Assembly: GCA_008802785.1 (NCBI GenBank)
Contig: VUYT01000044.1
Coordinates: 1 to 64,000, forward strand
DNA length: 64,000 nt
Reading direction: 5' to 3'
Source: Symmetrospora coprosmae
Lineage: Eukaryota > Basidiomycota > Cystobasidiomycetes > Symmetrosporaceae
Position 1 is the first letter of the stretch, and every line of letters begins with the position of its first letter. The position numbers and the translations under genes were made by a program. The notes under the pieces were generated by a model. It saw only the letters and a program-made list of their open reading frames with translations. It did not search any database and was not told the DNA's origin. Shown here in pieces: positions 21,963 to 33,629 of the stretch.

Positions 21963-24346
21963 ATGCTACGCGATTCAAGCAACGCGCTTGCGGCGGATCT
22001 GATTTCGCTTTTCATGGCGTACAGGTCGCAGCTCCTGACCTTCGGCGTTGCGATATGCGTCGGGCTTCTTGCAAAGGCTGGCCGAAGTTCAAGACGCGAA
22101 CGGGCCGTCGCGTTCGCATGGAAGAGGCCGGCTGAGGCTGAGTGCGTAACGCTCTTGTGCCTGACTGACACCGAGTCTCGCACTGATATTTACGCACTTC
22201 CTATGCAGTCCGGCCTGGACGGGCCCAGTGCTGGACAACCCCACCATCCATGCGGATGGTCCAGGCACCGTTACCGCATACGACCCCTCGACCGGCTTCA
22301 AGATTGGCACATTCCCTTCACCTACACCGCAGGACATGTACGATCTCGTCACGCATGCTGAACGCGCCTCGTACGATTGGAAGCAGACCACGTTTGCCCA
22401 GCGCCGACGCGTCCTGCGCAGCCTGCTCGACTGGATCATCCGGGACAAACGCGCTATCGCCGAGATCTGCTGTCGCGATACTGGCAAGACCAGTGAGTTC
22501 CGTACCATTGTGTGCACCGTCAGGCTACTTTCTCACGACACTGGTCAGTGCTCGATGGCGCCCTCGGAGAGGTTCTTGTGACGCTCGAAAAGATTCGTTG
22601 GATGCTCGTATATGCTGAGCACTACCTAAAACCGGAGCAGCGACCGTGAGCAGGCAGAAGCATAATTTGGCTCACAAGGATGCTGAACATTGCCAACGAA
22701 TCGCAGAACCTCCTGGGTACTGGCTCACAAAGGTGGGGATGCGCAAAATGGCAGCTCGATAATTCCACCTTCCGCTAATGCCGGCCTCCATGCAGTCTCG
22801 AAAGTACACTACGAGCCATTCGGAGTTGTTGGAGCGATCGTCAGCTGGAACTATCGTGAGTGAATAGCTGACCTGCATTGAACTAAATGTAACTCACACT
22901 CTGCCTCATAGCATTCCACAATCTGCTCTCACCAGTTCTGGCAGCATTGATGTCGGGGAATGCGATCGTCATGAAGACCTCGGAGAACGTACGTCCACGA
23001 GTTGCGGTACCATCTCCCCCTGCATTCATGCTGATGAGGGTCTACTTTTCCGTCTAGGTCGCCTGGTCGAGCTCCCACTTCGCCTCCGCCATCCGGTCGT
23101 GTCTCGAAGCCTGCGGTCACGACCCTAATATAGTTCAGGTCGCTATCGGCTGCGAAGCCGAGGCTGCTGCCGCGTTCACGAGAGATAGCCGGATTGGCCA
23201 CCTTACCTTCATCGGATCTGACAACGTAGGCAAGCAAGTGGCGCGGAACGCGGCTGAAGCCTTAACGCCCGTCACGCTCGAGCTTGGCGGAAAGGTTAGC
23301 TTCACGGTGCTGGGAGTTGGCGCACGAGGATAGCAGGAGCGCCTATTGACTGATGGCTTCGTATATCCGACACGGCAGGACCCCTCAATCATTCTGGCAT
23401 CAGCCGACGTCAAGTGCTTCCAAGATACCTTTCTGCGTGCCACCTTGTGAGCTAGCTATCTCTCTGCCTATGCTTCTTGAGACACGACCTGCTCACACAA
23501 GTGGCATGGTCGCAGCACTGGGGCCGGTCAGGGATGCATCGCCTCGGAACGCTACATCGTCCACCAGGCAGTCTACGACACCTTCCTCGACGCGATGAAG
23601 AAGCGGGTCGAAGAGCTCAAGCCAGGCCGGGATGTCGGAAGTATGATCACAGGCGCACGCTTGGGACGTCTTGAAGAGCTGGTCAATAGCGCAGTCAAGC
23701 AGGGCGCACGCGTGCTCGTCGGTGGCAAACAATTCGTACACCCGCAGCACCCGCAAGCGCACTATTTTCAGCCGACCCTCATCTGCGACGTAACGAGTGA
23801 CATGGCGATAGCGAATGAAGAGTGCTTTGCGCCGATTCTGGTCGCTATGCGAGCCGATGTGAGTGCCGTCTGCCGGTCTCCCCTTAAGATCCAAACTGAC
23901 GCTCATCTGGGCCTCGGCGGAAGTCTACGGACGACTGCATCCGTATAGCCAACTCGAGTCCGTATGGTCTTGGCTCGGCGATTTTTGGCTCTGACCAGGC
24001 CGAGTGCAGGAAGGTAGCCGCAAGCCTTGCGTGCGGTATGGTCAGTATCTCGGACTTCGGAGTGTTCTACCTGAATCAGAGTCTGCCTTTCGGCGGAGCG
24101 AAATCATCAGGGTATGGTCGCTTCAGTGGTCCCGAAGGCTTGCGCTCGCTTTGCAATCTGAAAGCCATCACGGAGGACCGCTTTCACAACTGGGTGCAGA
24201 CGAGCATCCCGCCACCGCTCACCTATCCCATCACCAACCCCAAGACCGCGTGGGCCTTCATAGACGGTATGATCGATCTCATGTTCGCTCCGTCGTGGCT
24301 TGCCAAAGTAGCAGGGTTGTGGGCATTAGCTACGAGTCGGAAGTGA
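21963..24346 (+). CDS. Membrane-anchored aldehyde dehydrogenase (MSC7-like)
   Basis: A multi-exon gene with an N-terminal hydrophobic anchor (SQLLTFGVAICVGLLAKAG) is followed by an ALDH domain that starts DPAWTGPVLDNPTIHA. The anchor plus the PGTVTAYDPSTG start resembles fungal MSC7-type enzymes. Landmarks are GVVGAIVSWNYPFHN, the Rossmann TFIGSDNVGKQV, the catalytic glutamate in TLELGGKDP, the catalytic cysteine in GAGQGCIASERY, PTLICDVTSDMAIANEECFAP and LPFGGAKSSGYGRFSG. A second hydrophobic stretch lies near the C-terminus. It oxidises aldehydes with NAD(P); the substrate is unknown, and long-chain lipid aldehydes are plausible given the anchor. One exon joint sits in the conserved F-TGAGQGC turn. 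Glyoxalase II follows 89 bp downstream on the same strand. Confidence 0.88.
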
Positions 24347-24435
24347 CGAACAATGCGAGCGAGGACACGGACTTCAGCCGAGACGGCCCCGCCGAGAAAC
24401 CTATGCAGCTTGCTCTCCGACCTTGCTCCACATTA

Positions 24436-25906
24436 ATGCTTCGCAACTTGGCTGGCCTTACTCGCAATCAGCAGCACTCCTTTTCTACCAGCCTTCTGTG
24501 GGTCACCCTTGCGATTGCGCTCCTGGCACTCGCTGCCGTTCACTACACCCGCCGGCGACCTGACTCTCCGGCGTTCAGGCCCAAGATGCGCATCGTCCCC
24601 GTCCCCGTGAGGAGCGACAACTACGCCTGTGAGGAGGCCGTCATTAGTTTTGAGCACACATCCGGTTCGCGTTCAAGCGATGTGGCTACCCCTGTGATGT
24701 GCAGACCTCCTCATCGATGACGACACCAAGACAGCTGCAGCCGTAGACCCGTACGATGTGAAGAAAGGTGTGTGAGAATGCGCGCGTCGCGCTTCTTCAT
24801 CAAACACTAAGGGGATGTCGATCTTGTCCACCGGCAGTCATTGCTGCGGCCGAGAAAGAGGGTGTCAAGCTCGGTGAGCCTCGGGAAGATCTTCCCCGCA
24901 GATCCGCCTAGAAGGCTGATGGACACCGATGCCTTCTATTACAGGCGAACACCTTATCACTACCCACCACCATGAGTAAGTCCCTTTGCTTGTCGGCAGA
25001 ACGAGTCCAATGGCCAAACCGGCGCCTGCTTCCCCGCAGCGATCACGCCGGCGGCAACCAGGAGTTCAAGAAGGCTTTCCCCGGCGTCGAGGTATACGGC
25101 GGCTCAAGCCAGTGCGCTGGTCTCACTAAACAGGTGAGCATCGACTGGGTTGCCCGCGCGAAACGGCTCCGACTAATGCCAGGCGCGACCGTATCGCATA
25201 GATCAATCACAAGGACTCCTTCACTGTCGGCAAGAACATCAAAGTAACAGGCTATCATACGCCTTGCCACACGCAGGACTCTACTTGCTTCTTTGTGGAG
25301 GACAGCAACAAGGACCAGCGTGCTGTCTTTACTGGGTGAGCCTTCCTGAGCTCTATGGCCTGCTGCAATTTTCATCGCTGAATGTACCGCCGTACGTCCC
25401 TCTTTTCCGCAGTGACACTCTGTGAGCATACTCTTGTTGATATATCTGTCCAATTTGCCCAACTTATGCTTCTCATACAACCCAGCTTTGTCGGCGGCTG
25501 TGGTCGATTCTTCGAGGGAACCGCCGAGGAGATGGACACCGCCCTCAACCAAGTGCTCGGCAGCCTCCCTGCTGATACAAAGGTGTATGATGGCCACAAC
25601 TACTCGCAAGGCAACGTCAAATTTGCCATGCACGTTGGTCAGTCGGATTGCGCACTCCTCCGATGCCATGCGCGATCTAACGGGTGCTGCCTCGACACAG
25701 ACCCGGAGAACGCCGCCATCAAGGCGCTCAAGGCCGATATCGATAGCACCGGCGAGACGACGGGCAAGTATACAATTGCCGATGAGCGAGAGCACAACGT
25801 CTTCATGCGCCTCACGAGCGAGGCCGTCGTCTCCAAAACCGATGCAAAGAACCCAGTCGAGGCGATGGAGAAGCTTCGAGAGATGAAGAATAACTTCCGC
25901 GGGTAG
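24436..25906 (+). CDS. GLO2: Glyoxalase II (hydroxyacylglutathione hydrolase)
   Basis: Predicted metallo-beta-lactamase-fold enzyme that hydrolyses S-lactoylglutathione to lactate and glutathione, the second step of methylglyoxal detoxification. The core begins at Met 24586 (MRIVPVPVRSDNYAYLL). Motifs are THHHDDHAGGN (metal site), GGSSQCAG, TPCHTQDS, TGDTLFVGGCGRFFEG (bridging Asp), DGHNYSQGN and MHVDPENAA. The frame is open upstream to an ATG at 24436, adding 50 residues with a hydrophobic segment (LLWVTLAIALLALAAVHY) after a basic start, so a membrane or mitochondrial form is possible beside a cytosolic form. The GDTLF motif is built from a 9-nt microexon at 25413-25421. It is preceded on the same strand by an aldehyde dehydrogenase, another carbonyl-detoxifying activity. 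Confidence 0.92.
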
Positions 25907-26080
25907 ACACAGAGGTAGTCGACTGCTGCTTACTAGCTGGGTACAAGTCGAACTGCGGAAGAAAGCTATCTACGCTACATTTCTGATCGCGATCTGCTGG
26001 CGCTCTGATGGCCTCGTAAGCGAGACGAAAGCACTCATAAGACCGGACACTTCCTCCTAGCACTGAAGAGTCTGCTTTGT

Positions 26081-29000
26081 CTACCATCGTCCGGGAGGAG
26101 GAGGCTGACCCGTGAAGCTGTTGGCGGTAGCAGACGGCTTGCGTCAGTCTTATGCGGAAAGCTTGGGTCCGCGCCTTCTTGAGTCATCCTCAACTCACCC
26201 CGAGCTGTATCCTCCACTTTGACCATGATGCTGCTGGTATTGCGCACCAGGAAAGGCGTTCGGCTCCTGGTACGCACCGGGAGCCTGGTCGAACCCTCCA
26301 TAGCTTGGCTGTTGAGCGTGAGGCGGTGGCGGTCCGCCATAGCCACCAGGAGGGGGGCCACCGAAGCTTCCGCCATGAGGACCGGCGTAAGCATCTTGAG
26401 GTAGGGCACCGTACGCACCGCCGAAGTCGGTAGGCGGGGGCGGAGGAGGAGCCCCGTAGCTCGGCTGGTCGTAGCCACCGCCGTACCCGACAGGCGGACC
26501 TTGCTGCTGGTATGCGCCATAGGCCGGCTGGTGAGGCGGCCGGTTGTCATACCCGAACGAGTTACCGGCGCCACCAGCGAGATAAGGATCCTGAGTTGAA
26601 GGTTGGTTGTACTGCGACCCAGGTGTATTCTGGTCGTAGCCTCCTCCCGGCATATCTCTGCCTGGGAAGGATTGTTGCATGTGCTGGAATTGCTGATACC
26701 CGGGAATGTGCTGAGCCTGCTGCTGTAGGTAGCCTGTGGCCTGGCTCTGCAGCTTGGCGGGCGTAGGTAGGAACGACTGATAGCCCATGGGACCGGTGGT
26801 GCCACCATGATTGTGATCGTTGTCTCCCTTGTGGCCTTTGCGGTTGTTCTTGTGTGCTTTGACCGCGTCCTAGGCAGGCCAATCTATCGTCAGAAGCGAC
26901 CGGGCACCCTCAATGCGGAAAACAGGATCGCTCACCCTGGTCAGAGCGTTCAGGACGTAGTTACGGTCCTCTCCAGCGATCCACTTGCGCATGTAGTCCT
27001 CCATCTCGTTCTGAATCGGCGAGCCGTTATTGAAGTGCGGGTGGTAAAGGCAGGTGAGAAGGTTCTCCACAATCTGATTGGCATTGACGCTGAGTCCCGG
27101 TCGTGGGTGGGGTCAGCGTTAGCGTCTAAGCACATGACATCGTGCCCTGCATACACCTACCTGGTATCGTCCCAGCACTTGACGACATCCTTGACGGTAT
27201 GGCGCACGATGAGCTTGGCCAAGTTGCCGGCGGGCTCATTGAGGATCATAGAGAAGTGGTCCTGAACACATGGGGACCGTTCAGCAAGGAGTCCCCCTCT
27301 TCGCGACCTGTATCATATGTGCACACCTTTGCCAGAACTATTCATCGCGCAAAAGAGGAGTCAGGATCAGAACGACATGGCAAAGGGGCCTCGCTGCTGA
27401 GAGAGCGGATCTGCTCACGAGAGTGCGTCGGGTGTGCATAGTTCGGGTCGTTCCAGACTCGGAACTGATCCTGCTGGTTGACGACCTGTGCAGAGCCCTG
27501 CTGCAGGACGCCAGTGGCTGATGGTGATGGAGGGCCAGGCTGTCAGTTTCGGAAGTCGGATTCCAAAGACAAGGACTCCATGTCACCTTGCTGCAAAACG
27601 GGCTTTAGGTAGGGCTCGATTGTCACAAAGACGAATCTGCGAGGTGCGGGCCGATTGCGTCAGACTCCAGCCGAGTATAAGCTGATATAAATCTGGTGCC
27701 TACGTTGCAATGCTGTTCCCTAGCTTCTCGATCAGAGAGCCTAGACCGGGGATCTGCAGCCGCGAGGATAGCACGGCAGAGTCAGCGGCCGCGGTATAGC
27801 GGCTCCAGTGCAAGGGGCAATCCTGCAACGATGGGTGCGCACCTTCTCGATGGTCCGCTCAATGGCTTTCGATACGTCATCCCTGAACTTGAGGACCTGC
27901 CAAAGGACGGCGTGAAGTTCCTGTGGCGACATGTTCATGGGATCCTGCGTGCTCGCGCGGATGTTGCTGACGTTGTCCATGTCGCGGCTCAGGCTCTGTC
28001 CCTCGCCGCCGGGCAGCTGGAAGAGGAGGTCACGGATCCCGTCTATGCCGCGATCCTGCGGTGCCGAGCGCGCCTCAATGACCTTTTTGTTCAGATCCGA
28101 CACAGACGCGCTTGAGATGTGGTCGTTCGCCTCGCCGAGTCTGGCCGATGGAGCAACAACACTAGCTCAGCGTCTGTCGCCCTGGTGAGCTGGGTCGAGG
28201 CTGAAGCTGTAAGAAACACTCACAATGAGTGGATGAAGTCGCTTCCACCGAATGTACCGGTGACGAGCGGAGGGACCGAGTGGCCATTTGGAGCGCGGAC
28301 GTGAACGTTCGAGCCGACATGGCAGAAGATCTGCTGATGACCAAGTTTGAGCAGTGCCAGCTCGCAGTAGTTGCTGTGTGCAGGGAAATCCTCCAAGGTG
28401 TGGAGGGCTGAAAGGCAAGCACGGAGCCTCAGCAAGCATGGACAGCGCACGTGTCCGGAAGCGCAGCCACGCACCTGTCCCAAGCAATCGGTACGCCTCA
28501 TACAGAGCCTCGTGCCCGCCAGAGCTCTTGCCTCTGCGACCCATGTCGATGCACTGGAGCAGCGTTCGCCGTGCGACGGCCTTGGAGGTATCCCAGTGCC
28601 CCCGCTCGTTGGCGATATAATTGAGCATGCCGGACTGTGGATCAATCTCAAGCTCCTGCGGATCGATGGGCGGGCGGAGCTTTGGGTGGACCTGCCTTGC
28701 GTCCTTGTTGTCGTTGTAGTCTTTCGGATTGTCGATGTGCTCCGTGGGCAGGTACACGCCTAGACGCTCCTCCGTCACCTCGAACTCGCCTGTCGCATAG
28801 CCGTGCGCTAGGAAGCCAAGCACCATGACGAGATTGATGATGGCCTGGCGCGATAGCTTGGAGAGACCGGCAACGTCCATTGCCTGCGAGTAGTCGCGGA
28901 GCCTGCCGACGTCAGGGTGCGGAATGAGCACGACATGAGCTAGAGTATACGCGCAGTGGCACAGGAGTAGCTCGGCTTACCAGTTCCCGAAGTAGACGCG

Positions 29001-29517
29001 TTTGATGTCGCTGCAGGTGGCGTCGGGATCAGGTCGGGTCCACGCGGGTTAGCGCACGCGTTCGCAGGACACACAGTCCTCCAGAGGCGGGTTACACTCA
29101 CAGTCCGCCCCACTTCTTGACGAGCAGGCCGCCAGTCAGGGCGCCGAGCATGCCGGCTGCACCTCCTGCTCCCTTTGCCAGTTCCTCGAGAACGTCCTCG
29201 ATGTCACCATGTCGGAATGCCTTGCCTGTGTCGACGGACCGACGGGAGCGTGAGATTGCAGTGTCAGGAACCAAGCGACGAGAGTGCAACAGCGGATGAA
29301 TGCGCGCTCGAGGCTTACCTTCTAGGTAGGCGTAGCTTGCTGAACGTGGAGCGCGTAGCGGGGACGTCAGCCCGGTCATCCGCAAACGTCGGGACAGGGC
29401 GAGAAGGCAGCTCTCACGGATGTTGCCAGCTCCAAATGCTCGGGCGGGAGTGCATTGGAGCAGGACGGCCAGCACCAGGACAGGTCCGAGCCAGCTCCAG
29501 GTGGTGGACGACGGCAT
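26081..29517 (-). CDS. Het-C family secreted/membrane protein, copy 2
   Basis: The start is placed at ATG 29517 with a signal peptide (LGPVLVLAVLLQCTPARAFGAG). Landmarks are FRHGDIEDVLEELAKG, KRVYFGNWLRDYSQAMD, ATGEFEVTEERLGVY, TEHIDNPKDYNDNKDARQ, ALHTLEDFPAHSNYCELAL, CHVGSNVHVRAPNGH and VTGTFGGSDFIHS. Next come FVFVTIEPYLKP, HSLLSKDHFSMILNEPAGN and LLTCLYHPHFNNGSP. This order is closer to canonical Het-C than copy 1. The tail is Pro/Gly/Gln/Tyr-rich (YGGGYDQPSYGAP type) and ends PPPPGRW after a last small intron. One exon covers about 190 codons where copy 1 has several introns, although the FGNW/L intron position and phase are shared, so the duplication is old. Copy 1 lies 5 kb away in convergent orientation. 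Confidence 0.88.
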
Positions 29518-29990
29518 GGTCCGCGTCAAGGGATCCTTCTTGCGTGTGTGTATAAATGAGGCTGGAGGGAAGAGAGAGAGAGAGAGAGAGAAGAGGGAGC
29601 GAGAGGGGTGTGATGTGATGCTCTTGCTGCTTTACCGTGGAGGCGATGTCGGCGAGAAGCTGGAACGACAGGCACAGCACGGGGTCAGTCGAGACGCCGA
29701 CGCCGCCCTCCGCCGCCTGAACACCGCCGCCGATGACGACAGGAGAAAGGCACAGAGGACACGAGACGCTCCTCCCAATTATTACTGTACTGCAGTGGAA
29801 TCGCTAGAGCAGGAGAAGCAGCGGCAGCAGGTTGCACGCACGCCAGCCGCATCGTCTGCGATACCCTACGACAGAGCGGCACCTCCTCCCTCTCCTCCAA
29901 CAAAAGCACCCAAAGGATGAGCGTGCCAGAGACGAGCAGACAGACGGATGGGTCAGCCCTGCTCCACTCCACTCCTGAGAGACGAACAAG
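29518..29990. other. Divergent promoter with (AG)n tract
   Basis: The region lies between Het-C copy 2 (minus) and RCE1 (plus). An uninterrupted (AG)10 dinucleotide run sits at 29571-29590. No gene is seen. Confidence 0.6.
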
Positions 29991-31194
29991 ATGGACATTT
30001 TCCTGAACACGCTCTACACGACGAGCTACGTCGGAAGCCTGTTTGTCCTTCCTTCCGCCCGGACAGGCGGGAAGCGCGTGGACCCAGCCACAGGTCGCCC
30101 ACTCACCCGCGATTCACCTAATGTCCTGCGCGCCCGGCTCACTGGCGTGGGATTGAGCTCGATAGCCTCATTGGGCGCAGCAGCCTACGTCGCATCCGTC
30201 GTGCTCAGGCCCGGGAGCGCCGTCAGCGGGATCCAATTCGACGGCCTGAAACGCGTGCCAACCTTCGTCGACGCGAGGCGGATAGCAGAGCTGCTCGGGC
30301 TTTGGAAGCCGAGCATACAGAGCGGCAAGCAGCTCGTTCGCCTCGTTGCATACCCGCTCGCTTGCACAATGAGCCTGTTCCTCGGCCCACTCTACACGTC
30401 CGCCCTCGACAGGCGCCTGCCAGGCATGAGCGCCTTCAGCTGGAAACACGACTTCCTCTCCATCTTTACAAGCCTGCGCGGGCTGCGCAACTATGTCATC
30501 GTGGGCTAGCTCCTTCACTCAGCCATCGCACCGACGAATGCGTTCTGATCGCCTTCCCATTAACCGCTCGCTCGCTCGCAGGGTCCCATCACAGAAGAGC
30601 TCGTCTTCAGGAGTTGCATCGTTGGGACAGCCGCCCTGTACGGACGCAGTACAAAGCACCTCATCCTTGTCACGCCACTGTACTTTGGCATTGGTGGGTG
30701 TTGGGAAGCTCGATGCTGCCCTGTCTTCAGCATCAGCGACTGAACGTCCATGCCTTCGCACTCTCGACAGCACACGCGCATCATGCTTACGAGGTGTACG
30801 CCAACGGAGGTCGCACACGGCGGTCGCTACAGCAAGGCGTGTTCAGCGCTCGTAAGTGCCGCTTTCCCCAGCGGGCCACGTTGAGCCAGGCTGACCTTTC
30901 CCGCTTTTCTACCCGCCCGGTTTCGCACGTCCAGTCTTCCAGACCGTCTACACCTCTCTATTTGGCTTCCACGCCGCTTTCCTCTTCCTCCGGACAGGTA
31001 GCGTCCTCCCGCCAATCCTGTCGCACGTCTTCTGCAACCTCATGGGCTTCCCCCAGCTCACGGATGCCATCCAGCAGAGACCCGCGCAGAAGTGGATCAT
31101 CATTGGCGCGTACCTCGCGGGCATTGCGGCGTTCGTGAAAACGCTCATGCCGTTGACGGAGCCTGCCCTCTTTGGAGGCAGTGCGTTGTGGTGA
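29991..31194 (+). CDS. RCE1: CAAX prenyl protease 2 (Rce1 type)
   Basis: Four predicted exons encode an ER multi-pass membrane protease that removes the last three residues of prenylated CAAX proteins such as Ras and Rho. The N-terminus has hydrophobic segments (LSSIASLGAAAYVASVV, YPLACTMSLFLGPLYTS). The ABI/CAAX core is intact: the glutamate pair in GPITEELVFRS, the histidine in GIAHAHHAYE, and the second His/Asn box in HVFCNLMGFP. The first intron lies just before GPITEE. A C-terminal hydrophobic helix (WIIIGAYLAGIAAFVKTL) follows. The gene is convergent with the arrestin-like gene, with 154 bp between stops. Confidence 0.9.
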
Positions 31195-31348
31195 TCGAGC
31201 AGGTTCCGGGACGTGTATGCTGCTTTGGATACGATGCAATCACATACGACAGGGAGAGGGCCCTCTAGGTTCTTGCGAGTGCCTGCCTGCGGACCTGCTG
31301 GCGGATACTTCCGAATAGATTTGCGGAACTGATCTGGCATATCGGGGC

Positions 31349-32767
31349 CTAGTCGCTCGGCAGGAAGACGTCGAGCTTGATGACAACGAGCTGATCCAGA
31401 ACTCCAGTGCTCAACTGCATCTGCAAGTAATGGAGCACATCCGCTCCACAGCTTCTCGCCGAGACCTCGTCTCTGGGCACTGCAACCGTTCCTCTGATCT
31501 CGCCGATGCCCGCGCCCTCCGCTTCGCCCACAGACTCGCCCGCATCTATGCCTTTGACAAGCTCATACCCGGGAAATATGCACTTCTGCCCGTCCCTGAC
31601 GCGCTCGACAGGGCGCGTCGTGCCTTGCCTGAAGAGCCCAACTTGTGCTGATGCGTTGATTTGCGCAAAAAAAGGCGACGAGACCGCCTTGTATCGCGCT
31701 GGAAGGCATGCGTCGCTAGTGCCTCGACGTTTATCCCTAGCGTACGCTGGCAGGTCTTCTACAGGCGTGACGATCCGATAGGAGACGCCGTACTGAATGG
31801 ACGCCCCTCTTCCGGCTGGCGTGACCGCTGCGAGCTGTTTCAACAAGAACGTGTACGTTGCCGCTTAGCCTTCACTTCTGAGCAGCAAGTGTGGCAGGAC
31901 AGACACGCCACCACTCACCTGGCACTCGAGCATGGGAGGTCTCCGCTCACCAGCAGCGGCGTACTTGAGGGGAAACCGTGACACGGTAGCGATGACCTTT
32001 CCAGGAGGAAGACTGCTAGCTCCGACTAGGTCGAGAGGTATGCACAGGCTGTACAGGGACGGTGGTGAGGGCGAGCGACACAGGCGATCGTTCTTGCGCG
32101 GTAGAGAGGGACGCCCGACTCACCGAACGTCGCGCTTCAGAGCTGCTTTGCTCTTGACCCGAACTCGCAGGCTGTAGCGTATGCTCGTGGTGCTCGCCAA
32201 CTCCTTACTGCCATCCCGACCCGGCAGCCTGTCGTCTATGCTGGACGGCAGGGCTGTCTCGCCCGAGGTGCATCCGCAATTTCTGTCTTGCGGTACCGCA
32301 ACCGAGCATTCAATCTTCTCCGGGCTCTCGCCGCTGCTTGACTGCTGCCAGACGGTCCTGCGTTCGTCTAGAATGGTGTGCACCTCTCCAAAGACGATCG
32401 GGGCAGCGGAAGACTGGTTCGTCCCGATACCGAGGGGGCCCATGGCCTGAGCAGCTTGATAGCGCGGGTTGCCCATGATGTTCGCGCGAACCTTGCCGAC
32501 GAGGGCGACGGAGACGCTCTTGCTCTCGCGTAGCAGGTCGGGCGAGACGTGCAAGCTGAGATCTAGCTTCTCTCCCGGGCGGACAACGACGCCCGGGCGG
32601 TTGCGCAGCTCTATTTCGAGCTTGGCCGAGGGGTGTGAGAAGCGCAGGCCGCCTCGAACGGGAGCGCCGCCACTTGCAGTGACATCTTCTGCGTCGCTGT
32701 CATTATCGTCGTTGTTGGCTGCGTCCGCTGTAATGGTCACTTTGCTTGTCCTCCACTTCTTGAACAT
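31349..32767 (-). CDS. Arrestin-like protein (tentative)
   Basis: Three exons: the first runs from ATG 32767 to about 32119, the second is short near 31919-32020, and the last ends at 31349. The N-terminal half has beta-sandwich features of arrestin N-domains (LEIELRNRPGVVVRPGEKL, VSVALVGKV, then a CSVAVP strand and a YSLRVRVK strand). The last exon carries further strands (VSYRIVTPVEDLPAY, GTVAVPRDE, LDQLVVIKLDVFLP). No PY ubiquitin-ligase motif is visible. Fungal arrestins link membrane cargo to Rsp5. The call rests on strand pattern only, so confidence in the family is moderate, while the gene model is firmer. Confidence 0.55.
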
Positions 32768-33094
32768 CAAGTTGGAATGCGGAGAAGGTGCACGTGCAGG
32801 TCAGCGCAGGGAGAAGGAGATGGAGAAGATGCTCAAAGCGTTGCTGAGGAGGATCATCAGACAGAGAGGCTGTATAGTCTCCCGCCTGCCACGACGACCA
32901 AGCATATGCCTGTCTCCGAGGGTAGACGGTGGCTGGAGCTTGCTTCGGCATGGCGAACAGCGGAACTGACAGTCACAATGCCCGCTGTTTGGGCGTCCGA
33001 AGAGAAGGGTGCGAGATGATCGTCCGCATGATGGGCTGTCTCGTATTCTCTGCTGTTGCTCGCAAGCCAACGCATCGCATCGCATCGCATCGCA
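32768..33094. other. Divergent promoter with (CGCAT)n
   Basis: The gap lies between the arrestin-like gene and the Cys-rich gene. It contains nearly five tandem CGCAT units at 33071-33094, directly abutting the ATG of the next gene, so they lie in its 5' leader. Confidence 0.7.
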
Positions 33095-33629
33095 ATGTCG
33101 TACCCTTACTACCCTTCCGAGCCAGTCTTTCTGAGAGACGAGTTGACAGGCCAGGTGGTGCGCGATGCCTACGGGGTGAGGGTCCATCTGCCGCGCATCC
33201 TCCCGAACATTCACTGAGGCTGACGGAGCGCGTTCTGTCGTCATCGTGATGCATCCAGCAAGTCCCTGTCCGCCCTCTTCCTGTAGCGGGACAGAGGTTG
33301 AGCTACATGCAGACGACTCCGATGATGCTCCCGCTGGCGACTCCCTATCCAGCAGCCACAGCAGTCCGGACAGCCCCAGGAGGAGGAGGAGCCGGAGGAT
33401 GTCGTGACTGCTGCTTGGGCTGTGGTACCGGTGTAGGCTGCTGGTGAGTGCATGCCCTTACTTCCGATGCATCAATCAAGGGTCCGGGCAGCTTGGCATG
33501 CATCACGTTTCGTCTGACTGTCCGACCTTGCCAATCCCCATCAGCCTCGCCTGCGAGTTCTGCTGCGACGACTGTGCAAGATGCTGTGACTGCGATGGAT
33601 GCTGCGATGGCTGCTGCTACTGGTGTTGA
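33095..33629 (+). CDS. Small protein with 18-cysteine C-terminal tail
   Basis: Three exons (starting at 33095, about 33260 and about 33545) splice in phase to about 116 residues. The start MSYPYYPSEPVFLRDELTG is Tyr/Pro-rich. A Pro/Ala/Thr middle follows, then GGGGAGG. The last 44 residues hold 18 Cys, mostly as CC pairs spaced by Asp, Gly or Ala (CRDCCLGCG, FCCDDCARCCDCDGCCDGCC, ending YWC). This recalls CYSTM-type or metallothionein-like proteins and heavily palmitoylated tails, but matches no family I can name. No signal peptide or plain transmembrane segment is visible. The last intron (GTGAGTGC donor, CATCAG acceptor) is required to build the Cys run, and reading through it would stop soon after. 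Low-complexity coding of this kind should be confirmed by transcripts. Confidence 0.6.

Noticed and set aside
19258-30935. Short repeated string CGCCCGGTTTTGCAC near 19263 and 21144, with a near match at 30920
   Set aside because: A 15-mer recurring twice in a GC-rich 64-kb window is within chance, and the sites have no common context (one is in an intron, one is intergenic).
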